This document shows, one piece after another, positions 18,501 through 27,700 of a DNA stretch of 58,427 nt. The notes beneath the pieces were generated by a model that saw nothing but the letters and a program-made list of their open reading frames with translations, made no database searches and was not told where the DNA came from. A program made the position numbers and the translations under genes. This stretch comes from an uncultured Bacteroidales bacterium. Its GTDB lineage: Bacteria > Bacteroidota > Bacteroidia > Bacteroidales > UBA932. Position 1 is the first letter of the stretch, and each line of letters opens with the position of its first letter. The stretch covers positions 1 to 58,427 of the forward strand of contig CALUQB010000015.1 in assembly GCA_944322815.1 (NCBI GenBank), given 5' to 3'.

Positions 18501-20045
18501 GTTTATCTTTCTGAATATGAAGTTTTTCTTCTCGTCAGGCTGCGGCGGCTTGAGGAAGAGGGAACACATCACGGGGCTCAGCGTAAGCGCGACGATGGTA
18601 GAGATGATGACAGATACGGCGATGGTGATGGTGAACTGCCTGAAAAGCTGTCCGGTGATGCCTGACAGGAAGCTGACAGGCACGAATACGGCACAGAGCA
18701 CAAGCGACATCGCTATCAGCGCGCCACCGATTCCCTGCATGGCCTTCTTGGTGGCTTCATACGGGGACAGATGCTCCTCGCGCATGATCCTGTCCACATT
18801 CTCGACCACTACTATGGCATCGTCGACCACTATACCGATGGCCAGGATGAGTCCCAGCAGTGTCATCATGTTCAGCGAGAACCCGAATATGAGCATGATG
18901 CCGAAAGTACCGATGAGGGATATAGGCACCGCTATGGCCGGGATAAGCGTGGCTCTCCAGCTCTGCAGGGAGAGGAATACGACCAGAATCACCAGCAGAA
19001 GGGCTTCGAAGAGTGTTCTGTAAACATGGTGAATGGATTCTGATATATAGGTGGTCATGTCGAAAGGTATGTCATAAGTGATACCTTCCGGGAAAGACTT
19101 GGAGATTTCCTCCATCTCCTTCTTCACATTTTCCGCCACTTCCAGTGCATTCGCCCCAGGCAGCATATAGACATCCATCACGGCTGCATTTCCGCCGTTG
19201 ATACCGCTCTCGGTATTGTATGACTGGGCCTCCAGGGAGACTCTGGCCACATCTTTCAGTCTGATGATGGAGCCGTCCTGCCCTGCCCTGATGACAATGT
19301 TCTCGAACTGGCTTACGGATGAAAGCCTGCCGGTGGCAGTAATCGGAATGGTCACATCCACATTCTCGATAGGCTGCTGCCCCAGCACACCTGCGGCAGA
19401 TTCACGGTTCTGGTCTTTCAGGGCCTTCTGAAGATCCTGCACCGTCAGGCCGAGACTCGCAAGCTTGTCCGGCTGCACCCATATCTGCATGGCATAGTAA
19501 CGGCTTCCGACATTGGACACACGTCCGACCCCTGGCACACGTCTGAGCATGTCAAGGACGTTCAAAGTCGCATAGTTGCTCAGATATATCTCATCGAATT
19601 TCGGATCATCGGTGAGCAGGGTGACTGTCACAAGTTTGTTTGCCGCCACTTTCTCCACCGATATACCATTCTGCACCACCTCCACGGGAAGCCTGGCTTC
19701 GGCCTGCTTCACCCTGTTCTGCACTTCTACCGCAGCGAGATCAGGATTGCTGGATATGTCGAATGTGATGTTGGCGGTGAAGCTTCCGGAATTCGTGTTC
19801 TTGGACTCCATGTAAAGCATCCCGGGGGTCCCGTTCAGTTCCTGTTCGATAGGAGTAGCCACAGCCTGCGCCACTGTCTGGGCACTGGCTCCCGGATATG
19901 AAGCGGTGACTCTGACTACAGGAGGGACGATGTCAGGATACTGGTCCACAGGCAGAAGCGTGAGTCCGATGAATCCCACAAGGACTATGATGACGGATAT
20001 GACGGTCGAAAAGACCGGTCTGTCTATAAAAAAGTCTGATTTCAT
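15516..20045 (-). CDS. RND multidrug pump fused to outer-membrane channel
   Basis: A 1509-residue fusion. Residues 1 to about 1030 are an HAE1/AcrB-type RND pump (FFIDRPVFSTVISVIIVLVG, TPIEQELNGTPGM, GIVVDDAIVVVENVDRIM, and the charged TM4/TM10 regions). Residues 1059-1509 are a NodT/TolC-like outer-membrane factor (WWKIYPDTTLHQLIKDALEYN, LLTRRPDLRQAEQELRAAEA). They are joined by a basic stretch, a hydrophobic segment and the lipobox LGVSC with C1059 (codon 16869-16871). M1030 (codon at 16958) could start a separate, fully normal lipoprotein precursor. The membrane-fusion protein gene lies just upstream, so the tripartite efflux system needs only two genes. Confidence 0.92.
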   Translation of the reverse strand: MKSDFFIDRPVFSTVISVIIVLVGFIGLTLLPVDQYPDIVPPVVRVTASYPGASAQTVAQAVATPIEQELNGTPGMLYMESKNTNSGSFTANITFDISSNPDLAAVEVQNRVKQAEARLPVEVVQNGISVEKVAANKLVTVTLLTDDPKFDEIYLSNYATLNVLDMLRRVPGVGRVSNVGSRYYAMQIWVQPDKLASLGLTVQDLQKALKDQNRESAAGVLGQQPIENVDVTIPITATGRLSSVSQFENIVIRAGQDGSIIRLKDVARVSLEAQSYNTESGINGGNAAVMDVYMLPGANALEVAENVKKEMEEISKSFPEGITYDIPFDMTTYISESIHHVYRTLFEALLLVILVVFLSLQSWRATLIPAIAVPISLIGTFGIMLIFGFSLNMMTLLGLILAIGIVVDDAIVVVENVDRIMREEHLSPYEATKKAMQGIGGALIAMSLVLCAVFVPVSFLSGITGQLFRQFTITIAVSVIISTIVALTLSPVMCSLFLKPPQPDEKKNFIFRKINEGLASGNRFYEKMIRASLHHRRRMAAFFGITIISIWVFSSLVPSSFMPKEDQGYFTVELELPVGATLERTRVITERAMDFLMRQPDVQYVLNVTGSSPRVGSNQSNSQLTVILKPWKERKETDINKTMQTVRDSLSVYPESKVYLSTPAVIPGLGTSGGFSMVLEARGDATYEQLQQAADTLMFYASQRKEFTGLSTNVTKDIPQLFFDADRDKIQMIGVPLADVFSTLKAFTGSIYVNDFNMFNRVYRVYIQADAPYRAHKDNLNLFFVKSSNGTMVPVNALGSTEYTTGPGTINRFNMYYAITVNGEAAHGYSSGQAMDLLESLAREHLPDNIGIEWSGLSYQEKKEGGQTGVVLGLALLFVFLFLAAQYESWSIPVAVLLSLPIAIAGAYLGVWILGYESNVYFLIGLVMLVGLVAKNAILIVEFAKEEVEKGKPLEEAAVTAAHLRFRPIVMTSLAFILGMLPLVFATGPGSASRQDIGTGVFFGMIVAITVGIVFVPFFFVQIYKLREKMSGKKRKNRSSGAALAIAALILAGGLGVSCSPAKHCSAPELDLPETYMVSETADTLTWADVEWWKIYPDTTLHQLIKDALEYNRDMLVAAERLREMEYRYKIQRSELWPSISARVYGENEYTNYSGHDGEDDPVVSVLGRFSWEIDLWGHLRWASREKLAEYFASVEAQRALKISLIAEVADTYFDLQSLDNELLIVKRTLQTRDEGVQKAKIRLDGGLTSDIPYQQALVERATTAALVPELEREIAMKESELAFLTGSYPKHIDRARIPLELSYRKEIPVGVPSQLLTRRPDLRQAEQELRAAEAAVGVAQAERFPTFEISFNGGTETNTLENIIKAPYYYILGNLTAPVFEFGKRKANFKAAIAAYNQARYSYEKDVLQAFKEVYDAIVSYNTAVENTSLKFDLQEASKQYVSLANLQYINGAISYMDVLDAQRAYFSSQVELSNAIMLEYKVLVDLYKALGGGWTADELSGYGDEDR

Positions 20046-20129
20046 TTTATGTCAGTTTTGACTGTCTTTGTCCGGAAGTCCGTCGCAGGATTCTGCTCCG
20101 GACAATAGCAGTCCGATGTCAAATTCACA

Positions 20130-21359
20130 TCAGTTGGTTTCCCCGGAGATCGGCATCTCGGCCGTACGGGCCTTCTGGCCATGGGTAAGTTTGTGATAAC
20201 CTTCGATGACTATCTGCTCTCCCGGAAGGAGTCCCCTCTCGACCACTGTCTTGTTTCCGGTTTCAGGCCCCAGCTCGATGAAGCGTTTTTCAGCTATGCC
20301 GTCATTGCGCAGGACGAAGATGTAGGCTCCGCTTTTCTCCGTGATGATAGCCTTTGTAGGTACTACCACAGCGTCTTCCCTGACATCCAGAAGCAATGTG
20401 ACATTCGTGAACTGCCCCGGGAGGAGGTCATGGTCAGGATTCGGCATCTCGGCACGGACCGAGAATGTACCGGAACGGGAGTCCACCTGCGGATCGGCGA
20501 AATCCACGAGGCCCTTGTATTTGTAGACAGATTTGTCGGCCATCGTGATGGTGACATACGGGTCCCATGTGCGGGTGGAATCCTTCTGTCCGATATTCAC
20601 ATTCCTGTCCTTGCTGATCTGATAGTCAAGGTCCGTCATCTTGAATTCCACGTCTACGGTATCGCTCTTGACGACATTGGCCAGCAGGGACTGGCCGCCT
20701 GGTCCCACCAGGGTTCCGATATCGACATGCCGTTCACTGATATAGCCGCTTATCGGAGACCTGACGGTAGTGTAGCTGAGGGCTAGTTCATCCTGTTTCA
20801 GGTCAGCTTCGCTCATGAGCACTTCGGCTTTCGCACTTTCGTAGGCGGCGATGGCATTGTCCAGATCCAGCTGGCTGGCTGCATTCTGTTCGAAAAGCGG
20901 ACGGATACGGTTCAGGTCACGTTCGGCTTTCTGGGCCAGCGCCTTGTTCTTCTCCAGAAGCGCCCTGGCCCTGTCGGCCTGTGCCTGATACTGGCGAGGG
21001 TCTATAATAAAGAGGACCTGGTTCTTCTCGACGTATGTACCCTCTTCGAACAGCATGTTCTCGAGATAACCCTCCACACGTGCCCGGACTTCCACGAACT
21101 GCTGGGCGCGGATTGTACCAGGATATTCTCCGTACAGTTCCACATCCTGAGTGGTCACCGTCTCCGTCATGACTATCGGTATGTCTTCCTGAGGGGGTTC
21201 CGGTCTGGTGAGCCAGATTATGAGCACTATGAGAGCGATGACTGTCGCAGCTATGACTGCCCAGAATTTCCAGCTGGACTTTCTGATCTTGAATACAACG
21301 TATTTGGACTTGTTGTCAAGGCTGCTGTATGTTTCCTTCAGAAATGATTTTCCTTTCAT
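20130..21359 (-). CDS. RND efflux periplasmic adaptor (membrane fusion protein)
   Basis: A 409-residue AcrA/MexA-type protein that bridges the RND pump and the outer-membrane channel. An N-terminal membrane anchor (FWAVIAATVIALIVLIIWL) is followed by the lipoyl/barrel-sandwich halves (VEVRARVEGYLENMLFEEGTYVEKNQVLF and TTVRSPISGYISERHVDIGTLV), an alpha-hairpin between them, and the beta-barrel (GQFTNVTLLLDVREDAVVVP). The anchor is a TM helix, not a lipobox. The frame runs to 21479, but ATG at 21359 (MKGKSF) lies downstream of the -7 box and is the start. First gene of the efflux operon. Confidence 0.93.
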   Translation of the reverse strand: MKGKSFLKETYSSLDNKSKYVVFKIRKSSWKFWAVIAATVIALIVLIIWLTRPEPPQEDIPIVMTETVTTQDVELYGEYPGTIRAQQFVEVRARVEGYLENMLFEEGTYVEKNQVLFIIDPRQYQAQADRARALLEKNKALAQKAERDLNRIRPLFEQNAASQLDLDNAIAAYESAKAEVLMSEADLKQDELALSYTTVRSPISGYISERHVDIGTLVGPGGQSLLANVVKSDTVDVEFKMTDLDYQISKDRNVNIGQKDSTRTWDPYVTITMADKSVYKYKGLVDFADPQVDSRSGTFSVRAEMPNPDHDLLPGQFTNVTLLLDVREDAVVVPTKAIITEKSGAYIFVLRNDGIAEKRFIELGPETGNKTVVERGLLPGEQIVIEGYHKLTHGQKARTAEMPISGETN

Positions 21360-21379
21360 AATAAAAAAATTAGCCGCGG

Positions 21380-21412
21380 CAAATTTACAAAAAATATACC
21401 TTAGGGAGGTAT
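21380..21412 (-). promoter_or_regulatory. Efflux operon promoter with palindromic operator
   Basis: TAAATTTG (21380-21387, minus) is a perfect -7 box 21 bases before the adaptor ATG. A dyad, ATACCT-TAGGG-AGGTAT (21396-21412), occupies the -33 position, where a bound repressor would block RNA polymerase. No regulator gene is adjacent. Operator role is inferred from symmetry and position. Confidence 0.5.
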
Positions 21413-21499
21413 CCATGGTCTGAAAATTTCCTTTCCAGCAAGCATTTTCGCTTTCCGGCTGAGTAAAAAGGCAGTGCAAATCATTGACGGAAGATGCAT

Positions 21500-21582
21500 A
21501 TCACCATTTATGGGGATAGCGCACTCATGTGTTTTTTGCGTATCTTTGCACCCGGATTGTCCGGAAATCTGACGGACATCCG
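21500..21582 (+). promoter_or_regulatory. feoAB promoter, upstream dyad and start-site hairpin
   Basis: TATCTTTG at 21541-21548 is the -7 box. An imperfect dyad, ATCACCATTTATGGGGAT (21500-21517), lies 23 bases upstream; nearly the same sequence precedes the hemerythrin gene's promoter at 41961. The predicted transcript starts at the foot of a 10-bp hairpin with one bulge (CGGATTGTCCG at 21553-21563 with CGGACATCCG at 21573-21582). Confidence 0.55.
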
Positions 21583-21592
21583 ACAGATAATA

Positions 21593-21803
21593 TAACGTGA
21601 GTTCGATGAAAAGAACGTAGAGAATTTCAGAGAACTACCTCTTTTAGAGGATTCGTTTTACGAATCCGGCAGTAAGTTCTCCCCTTGATAGGGGAGAATT
21701 TAAGAGGGGTGACACGTAAAAGGAAAGGGATTTCGAAAAAATCATAACGTCAGTTCGACGAAGTCTCTGGTACTTAGTATAATAATTCGCCGAACTGACG
21801 TTA
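21593..21803. repeat. MITE-like structured repeat in the feoAB leader
   Basis: About 211 bases bounded by 13-bp inverted repeats with one mismatch: TAACGTGAGTTCG (21593-21605) and CGAACTGACGTTA (21791-21803). A further direct copy, TAACGTCAGTTCG (21745-21757), makes a 13-bp perfect hairpin with the right end, finishing five bases before the feoAB ATG. The interior holds two more hairpins: GGATTCG/CGAATCC (around 21652-21668) and TTCTCCCC/GGGGAGAA (around 21677-21700). No ORF. A mobile, non-coding repeat is inferred. Confidence 0.5.
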
Positions 21804-21807
21804 ATAT

Positions 21808-24192
21808 ATGAAACTTTCTGAATTGAAAACCGGAGAACGCGGCGTAGTGGTCAGAGTCAGCGGCCACGGAAGTTTCCGGAAAAGGATACTGGAACTGGGA
21901 TTCATAAAGGGGAATGTCGTGAAAGTCATACTGAACGCCCCATTGAAAGATCCCATAGAATATGAAATCATCGGCTACAAAATCTCGCTGAGGCGCGAAG
22001 AGGCCGACATGATAGAAGTCATCAGCGAATCGGAGGCCAAGGAAAGCCTCGGGAAACCGGCTACGTCAGCCACAGTGATTGCCGAGTCTTGTGACGAGGC
22101 CGAAATCCTGGCCCAGAGAATGAAAGATCTGGCAGAACAGCGGCGCCATGTGATCAGGGTGGCCCTGGTAGGAAATCCGAACTGCGGCAAGACGTCCCTT
22201 TTCAATATCGCTTCAGGCAGCCACGAGCATGTAGGGAACTATAGCGGGGTGACAGTGGATGCCAAGGAGGGGAATTTCGAATATGGCGGATACAAGTTCG
22301 TCATCGTGGATCTGCCCGGCACCTATTCCATATCAGGGTTCAGCCCCGAGGAACTGTATGTCCGCAAGAATCTGGTGGAGGAAACCCCTGACATAGTCAT
22401 CAACGTGGTGGATTCTTCGAATCTGGAAAGGAATCTGTACCTCACCACCCAGATCATTGACATGAACCTGCGCGTAGTGATGGCTCTGAACATGTATGAC
22501 GAACTGAAGGCGAAAGGGGACGAGCTGGACATCACCACGCTGGGACATCTGCTCGGCATGCCGCTGGTACCTACCGTGAGCAAGACCGGGGAAGGAATAC
22601 ATGATCTCTTTGACAAGGTGATAGAACTGTACGAGAACCCGAACCCGCAGATAGCCAGACACATACACATAAACCACGGCTCAGAGCTCGAACAGTCCAT
22701 CGACAGGGTGAAACTGGCCATACAGAAAAACGCAGACATCAGATACAAGTATTCTACCCGATATCTGGCCATCAAGTTTCTGGAAAACGACAAGGAGACC
22801 TCAGGCATCATCGACACCCTGCCGAACAAGGATGAAATCATAGCCGCCAAGTTCGAGGAACAGAAAAGATTCGAACAGCTGATGGGGACATCCACCGAGT
22901 CGGCTATCATTGATGCCAAATACGCATTCGTGAAAGGTGCGCTGACAGAGACATACAGGCCAGGGAAGACTCAGAAGAAGCACAGGACCGTCACGGACAG
23001 GATAGATGCCGTGGTGACGAACAGGTGGCTGGCTTTCCCGATATTCTTCCTCTTGCTGTACATCGTCTTTTTCGGAACGTTCACACTGGGCGAATACCCC
23101 ATGCAGTGGATAGACTGGCTGGTGGCCAGGTTCGGGGATTTCGTGTCCGGCATCATGCCTGACGGAATGCTCAAGGATCTGGTGACAGACGGAATCATCG
23201 GAGGTGTGGGCAGCGTGCTGGTATTCCTGCCGAACATCGTCCTGCTCTATTTCTTCATATCTCTGCTTGAAGATTCCGGATACATGGCCAGGGCGGCATT
23301 CATCATGGACAGGCTGATGCACAAGATGGGGCTGCACGGGAAGTCTTTCATTCCGATGATCATGGGATTCGGGTGCAATGTACCTGCCATCATGGCCACA
23401 CGTACCATCGAAAGTCCGAAAAGCCGGCTTATCACCACTCTCATAGTGCCGTTCATGTCATGTTCAGGCCGTCTTCCGGTATATATTCTCATAGCGGGGG
23501 CCTTTTTCCCGGGACACGGAAGTCTGGTCCTGCTCGGGATATATGCTTTCGGCATACTTATGGCCATACTTTCCGCCAAGATACTCAGCAGGTTCTTCAA
23601 GGATGACGACCTGCCGTTCGTGATGGAACTGCCGCCGTACCGCGTGCCGACTTCGAAATCCATCCTGCGTCATACCTGGGAAAAGGGCAAGCAGTACCTG
23701 CACAAGATCACGGGAATCATCCTCATAAGTTCGGTCATCATCTGGTTCCTGGGATATTTCCCGCACCACAATGACTACCCTGACAAGGTGACTCAGCAGG
23801 AAAATTCATACCTGGGCTATATCGGAAAAGCCATCGAGCCTGTGCTCGAGCCGCTCGGATTCGACTGGCAGATGGGGGTTGGCGTCCTTTCAGGCATAGC
23901 AGCGAAAGAGCTTGTGGTCAGCTCCATGGGGGTAATGTACAGTATCGACGAGGATGTGGAATCAGGTACCGGAGAGACGAAGCTCCAGCAAGCCCTGCAG
24001 AACAGCATCACCCCTGCCGCCGCTCTGGCATTCATGGTTTTCGTCCTGCTTTATTTCCCATGTATAGCCACATTCGGGGCCATGATGGCGGAAACAGGAG
24101 GATGGAAGTGGCCGCTATTCTCGGCTGTCTACACCATAGTCATCGCATGGGTCATGGCATTCATCGTATACAGGGTGGCATTGCTGCTGTAA
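21808..24192 (+). CDS. feoB: Fused FeoA-FeoB ferrous iron transporter
   Basis: A 794-residue protein. Residues 1-72 are a FeoA SH3-like domain (LSELKTGERGVVVRVSG). A linker leads to the FeoB G-domain with G1 GNPNCGKTS, G3 DLPGTYS and a G4-like NMYDE. The membrane part has two gate regions (GFGCNVPAIMATRTI and the IAAKELVVSSMGV segment) and MSCSGRLPVY. It imports Fe2+ across the inner membrane, mainly under low oxygen. The FeoA-FeoB fusion is common in Bacteroidetes. Transcription passes through the structured leader; a strong terminator follows. Confidence 0.95.
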   Translation: MKLSELKTGERGVVVRVSGHGSFRKRILELGFIKGNVVKVILNAPLKDPIEYEIIGYKISLRREEADMIEVISESEAKESLGKPATSATVIAESCDEAEILAQRMKDLAEQRRHVIRVALVGNPNCGKTSLFNIASGSHEHVGNYSGVTVDAKEGNFEYGGYKFVIVDLPGTYSISGFSPEELYVRKNLVEETPDIVINVVDSSNLERNLYLTTQIIDMNLRVVMALNMYDELKAKGDELDITTLGHLLGMPLVPTVSKTGEGIHDLFDKVIELYENPNPQIARHIHINHGSELEQSIDRVKLAIQKNADIRYKYSTRYLAIKFLENDKETSGIIDTLPNKDEIIAAKFEEQKRFEQLMGTSTESAIIDAKYAFVKGALTETYRPGKTQKKHRTVTDRIDAVVTNRWLAFPIFFLLLYIVFFGTFTLGEYPMQWIDWLVARFGDFVSGIMPDGMLKDLVTDGIIGGVGSVLVFLPNIVLLYFFISLLEDSGYMARAAFIMDRLMHKMGLHGKSFIPMIMGFGCNVPAIMATRTIESPKSRLITTLIVPFMSCSGRLPVYILIAGAFFPGHGSLVLLGIYAFGILMAILSAKILSRFFKDDDLPFVMELPPYRVPTSKSILRHTWEKGKQYLHKITGIILISSVIIWFLGYFPHHNDYPDKVTQQENSYLGYIGKAIEPVLEPLGFDWQMGVGVLSGIAAKELVVSSMGVMYSIDEDVESGTGETKLQQALQNSITPAAALAFMVFVLLYFPCIATFGAMMAETGGWKWPLFSAVYTIVIAWVMAFIVYRVALLL

Positions 24193-24194
24193 CG

Positions 24195-24245
24195 TAAAAT
24201 GGGGCGGTCGGAATTGCTTTCCGGAACCCGCTCCATTTTATTTTT
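24195..24245 (+). terminator. Terminator after feoAB
   Basis: A 13-bp stem (TAAAATGGGGCGG at 24195-24207 with the CCGCTCCATTTTA arm ending at 24240) is followed by TTTTT. It also lies at the convergent end of the fourteen-gene minus-strand operon, but T-richness favours the plus direction. Confidence 0.8.
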
Positions 24246-24269
24246 CACACTAAGCCCACAGCACGCATA

Positions 24270-24734
24270 TTACTCCGCAGTATGCAGCTCTATCCCTTTT
24301 ACCTCGGACTGACGCAACATCTTCGACCTGCTCAGAGTCTCCACACTCCTGAGATCTGCATCCGTCGGCTCCCTGAAATCCACATAATAAGCAGGATAAC
24401 CTGACACGCTTATGCTGCGGATTCTTTTTGACAAGAATGCTCTTTTGGCTGAAATACAGTAGCTCACCTCGACCAGTTCATCAGCATTTCCATTTTCTTC
24501 AAGCGCAGCATAGATTGCATTCTGGATAAGCTGTTTCTGAGAAAGTGTCTTTGCTGTCTTTCTATCCGGCACATAACGATAGGAGATCTTTTTCGTGGAA
24601 ACCTCGAGAGTAGCCATAGTAGTAGTCTCGACAGCAGGAGAATATACTGTAGTCGTTTCTACTTGAGCCGTGTGGACCATCGCGCATGATGCTGTCATAA
24701 GCACCACTGCCGCAATCAACAGAATTTTTTTCAT
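24270..24734 (-). CDS. Small lipoprotein
   Basis: A 154-residue protein with a lipoprotein signal peptide (MKKILLIAAVVLMTASC, lipobox TASC). The mature part starts with a Thr/Val-rich stretch (VETTTVYSPAVETTTMATLEV) and continues as a small alpha/beta domain. No family is recognised. It is the last gene of the fourteen-gene operon, 31 bases after the BACON-repeat lipoprotein, so it may be an envelope accessory of that system. Confidence 0.7.
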   Translation of the reverse strand: MKKILLIAAVVLMTASCAMVHTAQVETTTVYSPAVETTTMATLEVSTKKISYRYVPDRKTAKTLSQKQLIQNAIYAALEENGNADELVEVSYCISAKRAFLSKRIRSISVSGYPAYYVDFREPTDADLRSVETLSRSKMLRQSEVKGIELHTAE

Positions 24735-24765
24735 AACGTAAATATTTTAAGATTAAAAGATGTTA

Positions 24766-27700
24766 TCATTCGGCAGTACCGGCTGCCTGTGTCACCAGGA
24801 TATCCTTAGTGAGACCATTCATCGTACTCCGGACAGTGACAGTAGCACGTCTCTCGGTATCGGACTCATTTTCATCGACTGAAATCTCGAAACTGCCTGT
24901 CATGACAGACGAAATATCGATCCAGGATGCCGTGCATGACGCGGTCCATTCTCCGGAACATTCTACGGTAATCCTTTCATCCCCGGCTTCAGAACCGAAT
25001 CCGCATGTCTGAGGCGAGACCTCGAAGACAAAAGCGGACTGAGTCACGGTCACGTTCTTGACAAGAGACGGATTGTCATCGCTTGTAAAGGCTATTACCG
25101 TCTTCCTGTCCGTAACTCCCATATTGTCCTCGACACCGAGTGTAATCTCTTCCGGATCAGCATTCTCGCTACCGCTCCCCCGTGATGCGGAAAGTTCTAT
25201 CCATGACGGTACATTTCTCGCAGTCCAGCTTCCCGAACATATAATGTCAAATGTTTCTTCCGTATCATCGATCGTTCCGAAAGAGAATGACAAAGCTTCG
25301 GAATTGAATTCGAAAGCATCCTGTACAATACTGATATTTCTGACCAGGCCGTTCAGAGAACTGATCAGGCGACAGTCCGCTTTCCTTTCATCAAGAGTAG
25401 TATTGGCTGTAACGGACACGCTGACAGTCGCGGAGGAAGATCCGCTTGACGGAGAAAATTTCACCCAAGAAGGAGCATTTACGGACCATGGTCCGGAACA
25501 CTTGACATGGAAACTTTCGGATTTGTCATCGAGCTCGGTATATTCATAGCTTTCAGGCGAGTCATCGAATTCGAACGGTTCCTGATCAAATGTCACCCGT
25601 TTTTCCCCGTTGTTGACCTTACTCCTTATCACTGCTGTACCGCTTCTGCGGCTGAGTCCCGGATTAGGTTCCGGAATGAAATTTACCGTGGCTTCTCCAT
25701 GAGAGTATGCCGTCCCCGTAAGCTGCGACGGATTGGTCCAGGCAGGATATGAGACTACCTCCCACGGAGCTTCCGCTGTCAGAGGGAAGGTCACTGTATA
25801 AGATGAAGTATTCATTACCGGGATGTCATCGAACGATACCGGAGCCCCGTCAAATACAAATCCATTCTGGACAGCATCGAAACTCAGTTCCCGGCCTTTA
25901 TAGGAATCCCTTACAGCAACGGTCCCTGAACGGGCAGACTCCGATGAATTCACCTGCGGGACAAAGTTCAATACCACGTCCTCCATACCATCGCCTGAAG
26001 TAACATCTGGCGAAAGCCATTCAGGACAAGCCGTAATCTCCCATGGCGCCGAGCACTGGAGATTTGCAGAATATGTCGGGAAAGCAGTCTTGTATGCCGG
26101 GATATCCATGATATCCGGTCCCGGTATAAGTTCAAAAGTATATTTTCTCTGAAGAACTTCAAAACTCCGCCGGACATTCCTTCCTGCATTTTCATGGTCA
26201 ATGCTGACGACTTCCACGACAGCGCTTCTGTCTCTGTCCTCATAAGGATTGGCAGTTTTGGCATTAACCCATATTACAGTAGTCCCTGCCTCTCCGGAAG
26301 TTTCCGGAATATTCAGCCAGTCCGGGACGGAATCTATCTTCCAAGGTCCGGAGCAGGTGATTTCCACCTGATACGGTAATGTATTAAGAAACGGAATCTC
26401 ACCAAGAACAGGCGATGGCAGGACATCAAAGACAAACGCCTTCTGTACAATCCTCACATCCATATCCAGCGGATCCTCACTCATTCCGACAGGCTTTACC
26501 GTACGTGAAAAGACAATATCTGCCGCTCTGTCGTCGAATTCGAGATTTTTGTCCAGTGCCCTGAAAGAAATGTCATGCGATGAAATACCTGAAGTTGAGT
26601 ATTTTCCCTGATATGATGTCGGGGTGATATCCAGCCAGTCCGGCATCAAGTCCAAAATCTTCCACGGACCTCTCGTATGGAGAGTCATACTATGGACTTC
26701 AAAATCATCAGCAGCGATTTCAACCGTCATATTCCCGTCCAGTTCATCGGATTCCATTTCAAAAAGATAACCTTCCTGGACAACGGCGATATTTCTTATG
26801 GCCCTGGTCTCCTCGTCCGGCATCAGTACGATTGTTCCCGATCTGTCCTGCCTGGTCGGATTCACGCCATCGGCAGCGATCTCAAAGGTCAGGTTCTGTC
26901 CGCTCCGTACATTGGTCGATATCCACGCCGGACACTCGTGGACATGCCACGGTTTTTCCGCTTCGATCGAGATCGACACAGGCACGTCTCCATCCCTTCC
27001 AGGCATCGGTTCATCCGATCCGTCTGTGAGATACGTCAACTCATAAATGTCATTCATATCAGAAAAGGACACGTTGATGTCATTCACTACGTTATCGAGC
27101 AGAAAGAGAAAATTGTCCTGAAACATCGAAACATGGAAATGATCGGCAGCCACTTCCGGAATCTCCGTATAACCGTCTCCTGCATAGTTTTCCATCAGCG
27201 GAACAATATCGAACTCATATGTATGCGGGGCCTTTCCGAAATTCGGGGATGAAGGAAAGAGCAGTACGGCACCGTCCCCCTCGCCTTCAAGAGGCGAAAT
27301 ATTGAAATGTGCGGATTCTTCCTCACCCATAACGCCCCAAGTGACATTCGATGAAATATTGATCCGGTCTGCCGCCATGCCCGCGCCGATATACTCGTCA
27401 TAATCGTAAGTCAGGGAAATTTCCGGAACAGATTGTGCATTTTCAAGGGCTGCAATCAGATACGGATATGTCTGCTTAACCAGGACATTCGTTGCATAAG
27501 TGCCGTCTTTTGCATTGAATGTAAGGCGCGTTTCCCTGTCCATTCTCAAATCATTGAGAGGAGCAGAAAGACTGATGACTCCCGTACCTGCATTCCCGCT
27601 CTGCCTGTCAACGATCAGCCACCGTGGATAATCATCAGGTACTGTCTGGGACAGTGTCCATGCTTTGTCTGAAGTGAATGACAGCAGGAACTCGTCACCT

